Shown: positions 1 to 11,711 of the stretch, piece by piece
Position numbering within the stretch: position 1 is the first letter of the stretch
Layout of the letters: each line of letters begins with the position of its first letter
Source of the DNA: Nosema muscidifuracis
Taxonomy: Eukaryota; Microsporidia; Nosematidae
Assembly (NCBI GenBank): GCA_028335825.1
Contig: JAIOKI010000008.1
Coordinates: 62,001 to 126,000, forward strand
Reading direction: 5' to 3'
DNA: 64,000 bases
The notes under the pieces: generated by a model
What the model saw: only the letters and a program-made list of their open reading frames with translations
Told to the model about the DNA's origin: nothing
Database searches by the model: none
Made by a program: the position numbers and the translations under genes

Positions 1-160
1 TAATTATAGAAGAATTTACCATGGATTGCAAAAAATGATAAGAAAATGTTTCTGTAACGAATAGCTTGATTGATGAGCATTTAAAATTTTATAGAGTTAA
101 TAAATTGTGCAAATTTGTTATTGAAGGTATATATTGAAATTTATGTGAAAAATTTTAAAG
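1..160 (+). pseudogene. Possible relic of the twelve-cysteine family (truncated by window edge)
   Basis: No intact reading frame is present. Translated pieces in two frames give an arginine-lysine followed by C-x-C-N, then a cysteine 17 to 18 residues later. That is the spacing of the core of the twelve-cysteine membrane family found at 455-1516, 34687-35565 and 37023-38012. The match is short and needs a frame change, so it is a weak call. If correct, a decayed family member lies next to, and on the opposite strand from, the intact member at 455-1516, with the rest outside the window. Confidence 0.3.
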
Positions 161-454
161 ATATGTATCAAAGAAAAGAAGTTTGATGAATAATTTATAT
201 TTTCATATTTCTTTATGATTAATTTAACTGAAGATCTATAACTTAAATAGTTTTCAGAATTGATATATCTCATTTTTATATCGATTTTGCTTCATATGAT
301 CATTAAGATTTACATACATATTCAATGACCAATTATTATATAATAAAAAGACATTATGTTAGTTAATCTTTTGAGTGATTACAATACTCAATTTTAGGCA
401 GTATAATAATATATTTGTAAAATATACCACCCAATATAAATTGATGCAAAATAT
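161..454. other. Spacer without recognised gene
   Basis: AT-rich sequence between the possible relic at the left edge and the 3' end of the minus-strand cysteine-rich gene. I see no open frame, repeat or RNA gene in it. Confidence 0.5.
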
Positions 455-1516
455 TTAATTAAATATTCCAGATGATATTAAGTAGATTATCAAAGATATT
501 ATAATGATAAATGCACCAGTAAGACCGCATCCTAATTTCATTTTATTCTTCTTATTCTTAACAGAATATAATCCTAATAAGCTTATCAATACTATTCCTG
601 TAACTGAAACAGGTACAACAGTATTTATATCGAAATCCTTAGTTTCAGTAGAATTTTCAACTGTAGAAATTTCTTCAATACTATGTAATCTTCTTTCATA
701 ATGAACAAGATCCTGTCTAAAAGATAAATCTTCAGGGCTTCTTATCATTAATTCAACATTCAATATTTTGCTAATTTCATTAAGTTGATTCTCAAAATCT
801 TCGTTCTTACAATCTGATTGAATATCTCGACTTACAGCATCAGACAAACACTTCAAGTTGTTAAAACATTCGTCACGTAATTCATACGCACTGCATCTGA
901 CAGCATTTATATTAGAAGCATTATCACAAAGCTCTTCTAATTTTTTAAAAAAAATATCCTTGGCTTTATCGACATGTTTACCTACGTCATATTTTACCAG
1001 TTTTTTGTTTATCGGTCGATAATCGTATTTATCACACCCTTCAATATACTTATCATCTGTATAAATGTTTTCAAAATCATATAATGTACATATTCTGTAA
1101 AACGATAAATAATCATAAGAATATTTTAAGCAAATTGGATCACAATTACATAACTTTCTAGTATAATGCTCCAAACATTTTGGTATTATACTGATTTCTC
1201 TTTTTTCAGAATCTTGAACATTTACGTTTTGTGTCATATTCTTACACATTTGTACCTTCGAAATTATAACATCAAATTTCCAATCAATAAATTTATCTAT
1301 ATATTCAAAATTAGCTTTTGTACTTGGGTTAAGTAATATTTCTGAAGTAGAATTTGTAGCAGCTACCTTGTTAGAAGAATTCAAATTATCAATTTCATGT
1401 GCTCCTAATCCTTCAATATTTTGATCTTCCGCTGCATCTTTATTAATTTCGTTTCGTTCTGGATTGTTAATAGCAAGAGAAACTTTGTTAGTATTGTTGG
1501 TATTAGGTATCTTCAT
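455..1516 (-). CDS. Twelve-cysteine membrane protein, two C-terminal TM segments
   Basis: A 353-residue protein of unknown function. Twelve cysteines lie at residues 91, 114, 123, 125, 129, 143, 161, 197, 208, 217, 223 and 236, with almost the same spacing as the paralogues at 34687-35565 and 37023-38012. The core reads PKCLEHYTRKLCNCDPIC and a later block reads YELRDEC. The first 90 residues are polar, Asn-rich and specific to this copy. There is no clear N-terminal signal peptide. The C-terminus has two hydrophobic segments (about 299-318 and 327-350) separated by a short lysine-rich loop, so the protein is probably membrane-anchored. The start is supported by an ACACCC motif about 15 bases upstream of the ATG. 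Conserved cysteines suggest a disulphide-bonded domain in the ER or at the surface; that is inference. It resembles no family I can name. Confidence 0.8.
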   Translation of the reverse strand: MKIPNTNNTNKVSLAINNPERNEINKDAAEDQNIEGLGAHEIDNLNSSNKVAATNSTSEILLNPSTKANFEYIDKFIDWKFDVIISKVQMCKNMTQNVNVQDSEKREISIIPKCLEHYTRKLCNCDPICLKYSYDYLSFYRICTLYDFENIYTDDKYIEGCDKYDYRPINKKLVKYDVGKHVDKAKDIFFKKLEELCDNASNINAVRCSAYELRDECFNNLKCLSDAVSRDIQSDCKNEDFENQLNEISKILNVELMIRSPEDLSFRQDLVHYERRLHSIEEISTVENSTETKDFDINTVVPVSVTGIVLISLLGLYSVKNKKNKMKLGCGLTGAFIIIISLIIYLISSGIFN

Positions 1517-4500
1517 TTTAAATTTTGGGTGTTATGTATTTATATAGTTTATTTTTAATTAATAGTATTTTAATTAAAATCTTATGATTTTAATCTAAAA
1601 GAATTGCATGAAAGTGATTTTTTAAAATATTTAAAAAATATTTTATATTGATATTACTTTTAATTTAAAAAAGTTATAAAATTTTAATTAAAACTTCATC
1701 TTACAATACTATAAAATACACTATAATTATATAAACTAGATTTTTATCTAAATTTACTAAAATTTGTTATTTCTTTTCAGAATTACAATAGATGAATGGT
1801 ATCTATCATAGAAAGATCCTACTTGCAGTTCTTTCTTTACATGTGTTCTCATCTGGGGTCACAAGACATACTTTCAAGAATGTTCTTGAGAACTCTGATT
1901 TGTATATTTTTGTGGTAAGTAGTTACTAAGTTGTTAAATGTAATTACAAAAGAAGTTATTTTGGTCTCACATTTACTTGATCTAGAATATTATTAATTAT
2001 TGATTTAAGTAATTTTTATTAATCATTTTATCATAAAATCAAATTTCTCTACAATGTACTTAAATTTAATTATATAGTTCGTTTCGATTTATAAAGTAAT
2101 TAATTAAATTTTTATAAATTGATCAAATTTTAAATTAATATTAAATTCAAAATATTGTTAATAGTTTATAAATATTTAATATATGTAAAAATAAGTTTTG
2201 TGATTTATAACTTACCTAACCTAGATGAAACACAAATATGATCAATTATTTTTTATACAAATTTATTTCAATAATGACACTATTATTGGTTACAAGATAT
2301 AAAATGTAACTCAAATTAAAAAGTTGAATAGAAGATGAGATTTTAATAACGTACTCAGATGAACTTTAGAAAGCTAAACTATGAACAAGAGTCATAAGAA
2401 ATCTATAATAAAGGTTAAAAGAAGCAGACTTGTCAGAAGTGTAAATTGAAAAGATTGATGAATAATTAATTGACAAGAAATATTAAATCATAAATATTTT
2501 GTTTTATATATACTTAATGACGTGTTGTTCTATACTTCTCTTAAAATAATAATTTTAACATTTTTTGTTTTAAATCATATATTCCTCCTTATCTAACAAT
2601 ATAGTCATTATGATAATATTTTATTAAATTCTTTCTTTACAATTTTAGTATCTTTTTATATGTTATATTTTTGGCAATATTTACTTCTTAAAAATGATAT
2701 TCTCTTCATATCCTTTCATAAAATTCTATCTAGACCTTCATATGCACTTTTTCTTGTAACAACTTATCATAAATATCATTCCAATGTGATACATTAGATT
2801 TTCAATCTTGTAATTTAAATTATTTTCCTGACGTTGATCATTCATTTTTTTAAAAATAATTATTCCATTAAATTTATAACATAATTACTAAATTTCTATA
2901 TAAAATTTGTTCTTTACTTTATGATTAATAATTTTAATCTAATTAAAATTATTCAAGATTTACAATTCTTATTATAATAAAGATGGTTCTTTTTTCGAAA
3001 ATATTAATTTTTCTTTTCCTCATGTTTTTGTTAAAAATGACTAAAATAACAGGTTCGGTTAGTAGCTTATAAATTGATAAATATGTTGGATTTTTTTTGA
3101 AAGTTAATCCCAATTATTGTAAAATTTTTATTTATAAAATTTATGATACGTTTATGTCGCAAAATTTACTTAAAAAATATTTAAGCATTTAATTTTATTG
3201 CTTCTTTCAATCTACACAAAAGAACTTCTAAAGTAATTAGTCTTGTATTATAAGATCACCACAACTTCTTAATATCGCTTTCTTGATCAACATATTTTAT
3301 ATTTAATTTTTTTGACTTTCCTCTTGTAGTCATTCAATATTTAAATATATTTAAGATTATTAAGGTACTACAAGAAACTAGAATTATTTTTATTAATTAG
3401 ATTATAAAGTTTTGAATGAAATACTTCAACAACATTATTAGTTCTAACCAAAAAGTACATATTTTTTCTACTAAATATGGTCCTATAATATCTTTATACA
3501 TATTTAATAAGCTTTCTACTTTTTCATCATAAATATTATATTAGGAAAATTCCACTGATTTATTGTCTAGAGGAGAGTTAATAAGATTAAAGACATTATC
3601 ATCATTTTCGTTAGTTTTATTAGAAAGAAAACGATAGATCATAGGAAAACTTTATCCATTGAATCTTCATGTATAATATATACTTAATAAAAACTACTTA
3701 AAGAAAACTTAAAAATCTTCACTAAATCTAAATCTTTATTTAAGAAGGAACTTCTGCCATTTGGAAAATTTAATTCAGTAATATCAAAAATCAGGATTTA
3801 ATACAAGTTAATTAAATTAAATCTATAAATAGATTCCTTTATATTATCAAATGATACATCTTGTCATTGTATAATAATTATAAATACTACAAGGATTCCA
3901 AAATTTAATTAAATAACTCATTTCTAAAAACAAAAGGTGAATCAGCAAGTATAACTATTATAATACTCTTCATTTTATATTTCAAAATATTATTAAAAAC
4001 CATAATGTGTATATAAACTCCAACTGATTTAATAATTTAACCATTAGAGTGGTTAATCTGACATTATAAGTTACATTAGAGCATTTCCAGTATCCTTCTT
4101 GATAGGTCTAGTCATCTATAATTGAATTCAATTACTCCCAGTTTATACAAAAGAAATTCAATATATGTTGATAATTTTTTTATAAAAATCTTAAGGGGTT
4201 TTGGGAAATCACATTATACATATATATATACAATTTAAATATATTTCCAAAATCAAAAATAATTTTCAAATATAAAATCATGATAATAATATGGTAAACA
4301 AAAATGATTTAATAAATATTCTGAATAGTTTTACTATCACCTAATTTATATCTTTAAGGAAAAATATTAAATTATGTATTGTATATTATTTATATAATAC
4401 TTAATAAATATATTTTTTTATTTATGTTATTTTAATTTATTCTTAATGATTCATTTTATTAATTAATTAATAATATATATGAGGTTGAAAAAAGACTTCT

Positions 4501-5741
4501 CTATCTTATTAATCTAATCATAAAATTATTTTTTAGACCCATAACATAAAAAAGACAACTTTTTTGATCCCATTGATAATAATTTAGAATACATCAAATA
4601 AAACCAAGATACAATTGAGTGATTAGAAATCTATTCTAAGATATGGAAGATTAATAAAAAAACATGTGAGACCCTTGGAATCAAGCAAGTAAACATCAAT
4701 CTATGATGATGACTTGTATCAGATTAATGATATAGTCGTAGAAGAAGAAGTGGAGATATTTATAATAATCTTGAGATTTTAAGAATAGAAGAAATACTGA
4801 TAACTTTATAAACTCATTAAAATTTACTTACTTTATTCTATCTCTATTAAGATTATTGTTAACAGGTAAAATAAATCTAGTGAGATAGGAATGGTGATCT
4901 TAAGAATTAGAGTTTTAGGTATTATAAAGATATTAGCAGAATGAATGAATATTCAATAACATTAAATATATTTTTTTAATTCATTATTTCTATATTGTTA
5001 ATATTTTTTCTGAATCGACTCACTCCTCATTATAAATATAATAATTATATAATATTATTAAATTTTAAGGGAGTAAAATATATATCACATATATGGAAAT
5101 ATAAAGATGTTAAAGAAACATTATTTTTTTCTAATTTTTAACCCATAAAATATTATTCTTACTTTTCTATATTTATAATTATAATATGGTAGTATCATTT
5201 AGATAAAAGATAGTGATTAAATTTTATCAATTAAATCATAAAGTCAGAAAATATAAAATTTTTATTAATTCATAAGAGATCAATCTTAGAATACTAAATA
5301 GTATTATTATAATAGATATTCATGTATGATAAGCTAATACATTTTAATTTATATTATTATTATCTTTTAATTTAATTTCTTTTACATGGGGTAAAATAAT
5401 AAATTATTTTAAAATTTTTATTTATAAATTTCTTGATGATTAAATTAATTTATTCCATTACTGTATAAAAATTCTCATATTAATACTTATAGATTTTAAT
5501 CTTCAAATAAATATGTTTTATAATATGAGATGTATCTGCATAACAATGTTCATACTTCTATGATTTAAGTCTATAGAGATGAATTAGAATAAAAATATGG
5601 CGTAGAAATGATATTCAAAAATATAATGGTTAAAAATAAATCTCTAAGATTTATCAGATAATATAAGTATAAAAATGAAATTATCTCTTTTATTTTTTCA
5701 ATTCAAATTATTCCTGCATTTTCTTATTTCTAAAAATATAA
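1517..5741. other. Gene-poor spacer with possible decayed coding stretches
   Basis: About 4.2 kb of very AT-rich DNA. It holds a short signal-peptide-like ORF at 1792-1929 (listed separately) and several stretches, for example around 2340-2500 and 4550-4960 on the plus strand, whose translation in one frame has the Lys/Glu/Leu/Ile mix of coding DNA but is interrupted by stops. These look like decayed genes of unknown origin. No family could be assigned and no tRNA, rRNA or terminal repeat was seen. Confidence 0.4.
1792..1929 (+). CDS. Candidate short secreted-peptide ORF or first exon
   Basis: An ATG-initiated 45-codon frame in a patch richer in G and C than its surroundings. It starts MNGIYHRKILLAVLSLHVFS, a convincing signal-peptide shape (basic n-region, hydrophobic h-region, small residues), and continues with a mixed polar sequence. 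Near its end it contains GTAAGT followed by TTACTAAG, which resembles the two ends of a microsporidian intron, but the enclosed 16 bases would be shorter than any intron known to me in this group. The frame stays open for about 20 more codons past that element if it is skipped. It could be a small secreted protein, the first exon of a split gene, or a remnant. No CCC motif lies upstream. Confidence 0.3.
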   Translation: MNGIYHRKILLAVLSLHVFSSGVTRHTFKNVLENSDLYIFVVSSY

Positions 5742-6041
5742 TTAGAAATAATGAACATATAAATAATGATAATAATAAAGTACAAATGTGAATATTAAAA
5801 CTGAAGTTCCAAAAAAATAATCATAAACTCCTGATAAAAATAAAATTAATATTGATGACATTATGTAAAAAATTATAACATCCTTTGTTATGTATTTTAA
5901 ATTATTTAAAATTTCTGAATTATCATTGTCAGATCTGTATTTACAAGTTTCTTTTATCTTCTTGTTTATTGATCCATCATCTAAATCTATTACAAGAATA
6001 TCATCGAGAGAATATGATAGTAGTAAATATAATAAAAGCAT
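5742..6041 (-). CDS. Small predicted secreted/membrane protein
   Basis: A 99-residue ORF of unknown function. It begins MLLLYLLLSYS, like a short signal peptide, followed by an acidic stretch (SLDDILVIDLDDGS), a polar Lys/Asp/Asn-rich middle, and two hydrophobic segments (about 55-72 and 77-95, rich in Tyr and Phe). The N-terminal pattern ML-x-LY-x(2)-LSY is shared with the unknown protein at 26867-27430, which hints at a common origin for the leaders. The composition of the middle argues against chance, but the ORF is short in a genome where hydrophobic ORFs arise easily from AT-rich DNA. No CCC motif precedes the ATG. Confidence 0.45.
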   Translation of the reverse strand: MLLLYLLLSYSLDDILVIDLDDGSINKKIKETCKYRSDNDNSEILNNLKYITKDVIIFYIMSSILILFLSGVYDYFFGTSVLIFTFVLYYYHYLYVHYF

Positions 6042-6054
6042 TTAGAAGGATTAA

Positions 6055-6135
6055 AAATTTTATTTTATATTAAATAAATTTTTTTTGATTTTATATTAAA
6101 TAAATTTTTTTTGATTTTATATTGATAAATTAATT
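6055..6135. repeat. Short tandem repeat, unit about 30 bp
   Basis: Immediately upstream of the minus-strand ORF at 5742-6041. The segment TTTTATATTAAATAAATTTT plus a T-rich tail is repeated twice, with a partial third copy. It may be simple slippage in AT-rich DNA. Confidence 0.6.
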
Positions 6136-9100
6136 TTATTTTATCAGAAGATTAATTAGAACTAAAAATTTACTTAAGATTTGTTTATGTTGTAATATTT
6201 ATAGTTATTGAATTTCTTCACCCTACAATTATTAATTTAACATTTAGTATGTTAATATAAATTAAAAAGCAGCAATTTAAGAAAGTTATAGAAAAATACA
6301 TGTCTTTTTACAAATAATTTTACATATTATTTACCCTCAATTAGAAATATTTAAAATATTTTTTATCCTTACTATTAGATAAGTTAAAACTAAAATATTT
6401 AAAGATCTCTCAAATTGACAAATACAATCCTAAAGTTCTTCTTGACTAGATTATTTGATTACATGACTTCTGTTATCAATTTTCAGATGTATAATTTGCA
6501 TATATAAATGTATAAATATTAAGTATCATAAGTTTATCTATAGTAGTCTATATTTCTATAAATTTAGAGATTATAATTTATATTTTATACTCATTGGTAT
6601 TGTCTATCTATGTGATATAAATGTTTGTACAGATATTATTCCTTCTAATTCTCTTATACAATTCTAAAATATAATAAACTTATACCTGAGAAAGGTCTTA
6701 AAATGTGTGTGATAGTGAAATAGTTAATGTATGAATTATAATTTCAATAAATATACTTAATTAATTAATATTTATGAATTCGCATTTTATGTTCATATCT
6801 TGTCATTATATTAAAATGATAAATTCGCATTATTTTATTATGTTTATATTTTCACATATTTTTATAAGTATATATTCACATTTTATTATGTTTACATATT
6901 CTTTACTATTTGAAGTATTTCTCTATTTTTATTTCATACATAAATAAATCTTCTTCTTTTTAGACTCTTCCATTATATAATGTGATAATTTCTATCCTAC
7001 ATACAAATATATTCTAAATAATAAATTCTATAAAAAATAAATGTATGATGAATATCTTAAAGTAGATAATTAATAAAAAATACATTCATATTTTGAATAG
7101 TGTAATAATAATTGATGATAATCTATCTTATTGAAGAATATATGTAGAAGATAAGAAATATTTATTTGTCAAAAAGTCATATATTTTAAGGAGTAAATAT
7201 AAGTATTAAGTGAAATATTCTTCGTTAAGATGTCATCAATAATAAATATATTTATATTTCTTTATGTTAAATATTAGACTTTGATTAAAAAGATAAAATA
7301 GTTATTTTTTGAGATAATACCACACAAATTCTAATGCGATAGTTGTTTATCATTAAATCAACTGCTTATTCATTAAAAGATTTAAAATAGTTAACTTTTT
7401 GAGATTAGCAAAACCAAGGGTTATTTAATACCCTCTCAGGGAATTAAAACATATATAAACTAGATAAAGATAAGTTGATCTGAGTACTTTTAATTTGTTC
7501 ATTATATTCTAATAATGTATGTGTCTAAATATCGAGCTTATAAAACTATATCTATTGAATTAATTCTATTTTTTATCTTGTATGAATTTTATATCACATA
7601 CAGCATATCGTCTACCTAATTCTTAAATTATATCTTTATGTGCTCATTTTAATTTTTTTATTATATCAGACTTAAATCATTGGTTCATCTAATATATCTA
7701 AATATGAACTACACCTTATTGTTATGTTCTTTTAGAACTTCTTATTTTTTAGGTTAGGTTTGAATAACAAGCCTATTAGTTTATATATATTCATTTTTAT
7801 ATCTTTCTAATATCTAAAATACATTTATTTATAAGTGATTAATTTTCTTCATTTGTTATATGAAACTACTTCTTCGATATTTCATCTTGAATATGTTTTG
7901 TTCTTTAACTCCAATAAGTTTATATAATTTACACGTCTTTACATTACTTCAATATTATATTCATATAATGACTTTAGATTGTCATGTACTGTCTTCTATC
8001 CTTGATAAATCATATTTAAATGTTAGATATAATTATCTTTTTTTGATCATGTCTTTATTTTCATTATAATGTCTTGTTCTACTCAAAACATCACATTTTC
8101 TATTTTTGTATTGTTTCTTAATATAAGTATCTAAATTATTACATATTTTATAGATTTGATAATATTTCTTTCTCAATGATTATAAATTTTTTAGATCCTT
8201 AATTTATTTAATATGTTTCTGTATTGTATTTGTCTAAAAATTATTCAAAAAAACATTACTTAATGCATTAGTTTCGAGAATAAAATCATTCATAATGTCT
8301 GTGTTTTTAGGATTAAATCAATTAGTAGTATTCATTTCAATCTAATAAAGTAAATTATGTATTTCTCTATTTATTCATATTTTACATCTTTTTGTGTCAT
8401 GTTAAGTATAGGTCAATTATAGATAAACAGTCCTTTATAAATTTACTATTCTAATACATTATAAAATCTTCTTACTTCTTCGATTTTTTTAAATTTGTCA
8501 AGTAAAATTAAGATTCCATAAAACTCTACCTCTTGCTTTTTAACTTCTAATCTTCTTTGTTAAGATTAATCCTTTATCTATCAATATATTCATTATTCTC
8601 TGAAATATTACATCATTCGAATTTCCAATTTCTTTATATATTATATTGTTTACACACTTAAATAACAGTATATAAATCTTTATTATTATCAGCATTAATT
8701 TTCATTCATCCAACTTATTCTTGATATTGAATGGTGTTTTATAAAAATAAACAGTTGTTCAATATTTCTAATTTTTCATATTATGACACATTTATTAAAT
8801 ATGATTTAGAGTAAGTCTCATGTCTCTATAAGCTTGATTTTATGATATAATTACACTCTTCCTCATACATATAAAAATTTTATATGTTATATTTGTAAAA
8901 ACTTAATGAGTAAACTAGTTTTCCTTTTTCTTTGTATAACTTTATCATCACTTTTTGATTTTTCTAAAACACTAATTATATCTTTTATTATGTTTAATAT
9001 ATCAATCCTTTATATTCTAACATTGTATTCCATCATAAAATTAACTAAGGCACATGTATCTTACTAACAGACCCTCATGTTTATGTTATTTATGTCTGAA

Positions 9101-11711
9101 AGTTGAATAAGGTTAGAAGTTTCGTATTTATCTTCTCCTCATGTCCAACAAAAGAATATTACTATTTCTTACTTTATAATTAGATTATCTGTTGTAATAT
9201 TCTTTGTCCACTATACACCTGCTGCTGAGCTGTTCTTCTTAATTTTTGTTTTTCTATTATAACAAAGTTAACGTCTTTCAAATTTTTTTAATCATTAACT
9301 TTTCTTTTTTATCAAATTTCTAATGATATTAAAAAATTGACAATTTATGCTTTTGCTCTTTCTCTATCTACCTTCATCCTCATAATTGAATAATTTAATA
9401 TTTCATAGGGTATTATTTAATTTGTAAATATCTTCCAGTAAATGTTTTGTTTAAATAACTTTAAAGATCTATGATATTTAGTTCAATCTCATTATTTAAA
9501 TTCACAAGCATTGTTTTATCTTCTTTAAGAGAGATTGTAGATAACATTTTCATAATTCATATGATTTTTTATCTTGATATATTTGTATTTAGGTCTGTTA
9601 TCATTTTTCTAATATATATTGAGATTACCAAAATTAGGGATTTATTTAAAAATTTTTTATACTCACAACAAAACATATTTATATTCATACAAATAAAAAT
9701 TTTTATATCAACTTTTTTCTCATTAATTAGTATATATTTTTCATTGAAACAATATTTATACTAATGTATATGGGATTTCAATATTTCTCTTGTCCTAATG
9801 AAAGTTATGATTATAGTTATGTAAAATTAATATTATTAAAAAAGCAATAAACATAAATATCAATTGTATTTATCTCTAATTTAATGTTTATTTATTGATT
9901 TTTTTTTAAATATTTTAACATATAAAAAGAAAACATTTAGATATAATAAACATTATAAGAATACATAAATAATTTTTCTTATAAGTTTTAACATATTGAT
10001 ATACAATTAATAAAAATAATGAAATACTTATTGACTTAGTATTTATTTATGTCGTAGTAACTATTGATTAGAAAATAAATTAGATCGTTATGACTCATCA
10101 AGAATTAATTAATCATAATAGTCTCTAGTGATTTATTGCATATAAATTAGACAAATAATTTTTTTAATTTGATAATTTATATTTTAATTAATTCAAGGTA
10201 AAAACTTCAAGAAATATTTATTTCATAGATGAAAAATCTAAGAAATTTCTTTTATTATGTGTTTTATTTAGAAAAAGAAAATTGTTATCTTTTACATCAA
10301 CTATTATTTATTTTATATATGAAGTAAAAATATATTATCGGCACTGTTTCAGATCATACAGAAAAACTAAATAAGCTCAACGATATAAATGAAATGATAG
10401 AAGAGGTTGATACAAAAAACATAAGTCGTGTTTTCAAATAAAATTTCGTAATTTATATAAATTGATATTATATATATTCTAGAACAAATATTATTTTTAT
10501 TAATATAATTATAACATATCTAAGAATTTTGATAAAAAATACATTGAAAGGTTTTATAAATTGATTTGTTTATTCTTTTTAATTATAGAAAGACAAAATT
10601 AGCAAAGGCTCTATGAAAACTTAGAAAGTACCTATACAGTCTACTATTAATAACTTTCACAATTAATATTAGACATACATAAAGAAAATATTCAAAGAGA
10701 ATTTTATCTTTTTTATTGAATGTTAAAAGTGTCACTAGATATCTTTGACAGACGTTAAAGTTAACTCAATTATATTTACTTACTATTAAATATGTTATAA
10801 ATTTATAATAACTAATATGATCAAGACAAATATGTTGAAAATAATACAATATTAAATTTAATACTTGACACATTTAAAGATACTTTTCGTAAATAGTCTC
10901 TAATCTACTTAACTACTAAAAACGTCATTGTATTAAATAATAATTATACATAGATGAAAGATCTCAGAAGAATGAAAAAGATTGATAAAATTGTATTAGA
11001 CACACTCAAATCATAAGAACAAGAAAATGATAAGAAGATTCTTCAACATATTGTTACAGTTAGAAGCGATTGCATAAGTTTTATTAAATAAAAAAAATAA
11101 ATTTTATTACGCCATGTCTTTATTATTTATTTCTCTTAATTTATCCAAAGTATAAGAAAACTTTTTTAAAAATTATAATTTAATAAGATAATATTCATAA
11201 ATATTTTAATTATTTTGTTTAGATAACTTGAAAAAAAATTTATATATTAGCTATCTAAGTCTCCTTTTTTCAGTCTAATTTAAAAAATTAATAATATTGC
11301 AAACTTAATGTAACTAAAAAACTAACTATAAATAAAGTCTAAGACTAAAGATTAGTGTAAACAGGTTTAGAATTTATAAAAGCTAAAAGAACCCATTTAA
11401 AATATTAAACAAACTTTTTTTTAATTTCATAAAATATGTCAAATTTATCTTCAAATAAATTAAAAACAACGTGTTCTTTTATATATTTTAAATAAGATTA
11501 TATGGTCACTACTTTATTAATATAATTTCCAAAGAAAATAAATTATTGTTGAAAGTGTTTTTAATTTATATTTTTTAAACATATAAACGTTGCTCAAAAA
11601 TCGAAAATATTTTTTTAATAAATAAATTTACATTGATCTAATTCTCTATTATACTATTACTTTTTTCAATGTTTTCTATGTAGAAATTTTTTTAAAAAAA
11701 ATTTATTCCTT
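6136..11711. other. Large gene-poor spacer with decayed coding sequence
   Basis: About 5.6 kb with no intact gene I can support. From about 7,560 to 9,460 the plus strand is pyrimidine-rich, and the minus strand reads like badly decayed coding sequence. From about 10,366 to 11,092 the plus strand shows protein-like stretches (listed separately). The hydrophobic ORFs at 7860-8069 and 9471-9764 look like chance frames in T-rich DNA. No RNA genes, terminal repeats or target-site duplications were recognised, so a mobile-element origin is neither shown nor excluded. Confidence 0.4.
10366..11092 (+). pseudogene. Decayed coding region, family unknown
   Basis: Several plus-strand stretches translate to protein-like sequence rich in Lys, Glu, Asp and Leu, for example an early run reading LNKLNDINEMIEEVDTKNIS and a C-terminal-like run just before 11,092. 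Long parts of one frame carry far fewer stops than expected at this AT content, but stops do interrupt it. The amino acid mix suggests a helical, possibly coiled-coil protein. I cannot assign a family, and cannot say whether it was a host gene or part of an element. Confidence 0.4.

Noticed and set aside
7860-9764. Hydrophobic ORFs at 7860-8069 and 9471-9764
   Set aside because: Phe/Ile/Leu/Ser-rich frames of this type arise by chance from T-rich DNA; no start motif and no balanced composition.
2340-11100. Idea that TAA/TAG encode glutamine (ciliate-like code), because stops in protein-like stretches sit at Gln-like positions
   Set aside because: All conserved genes here end at TAA or TGA exactly where the proteins should end and use CAA/CAG for Gln, so the standard code applies; decay with C-to-T drift explains the pattern.
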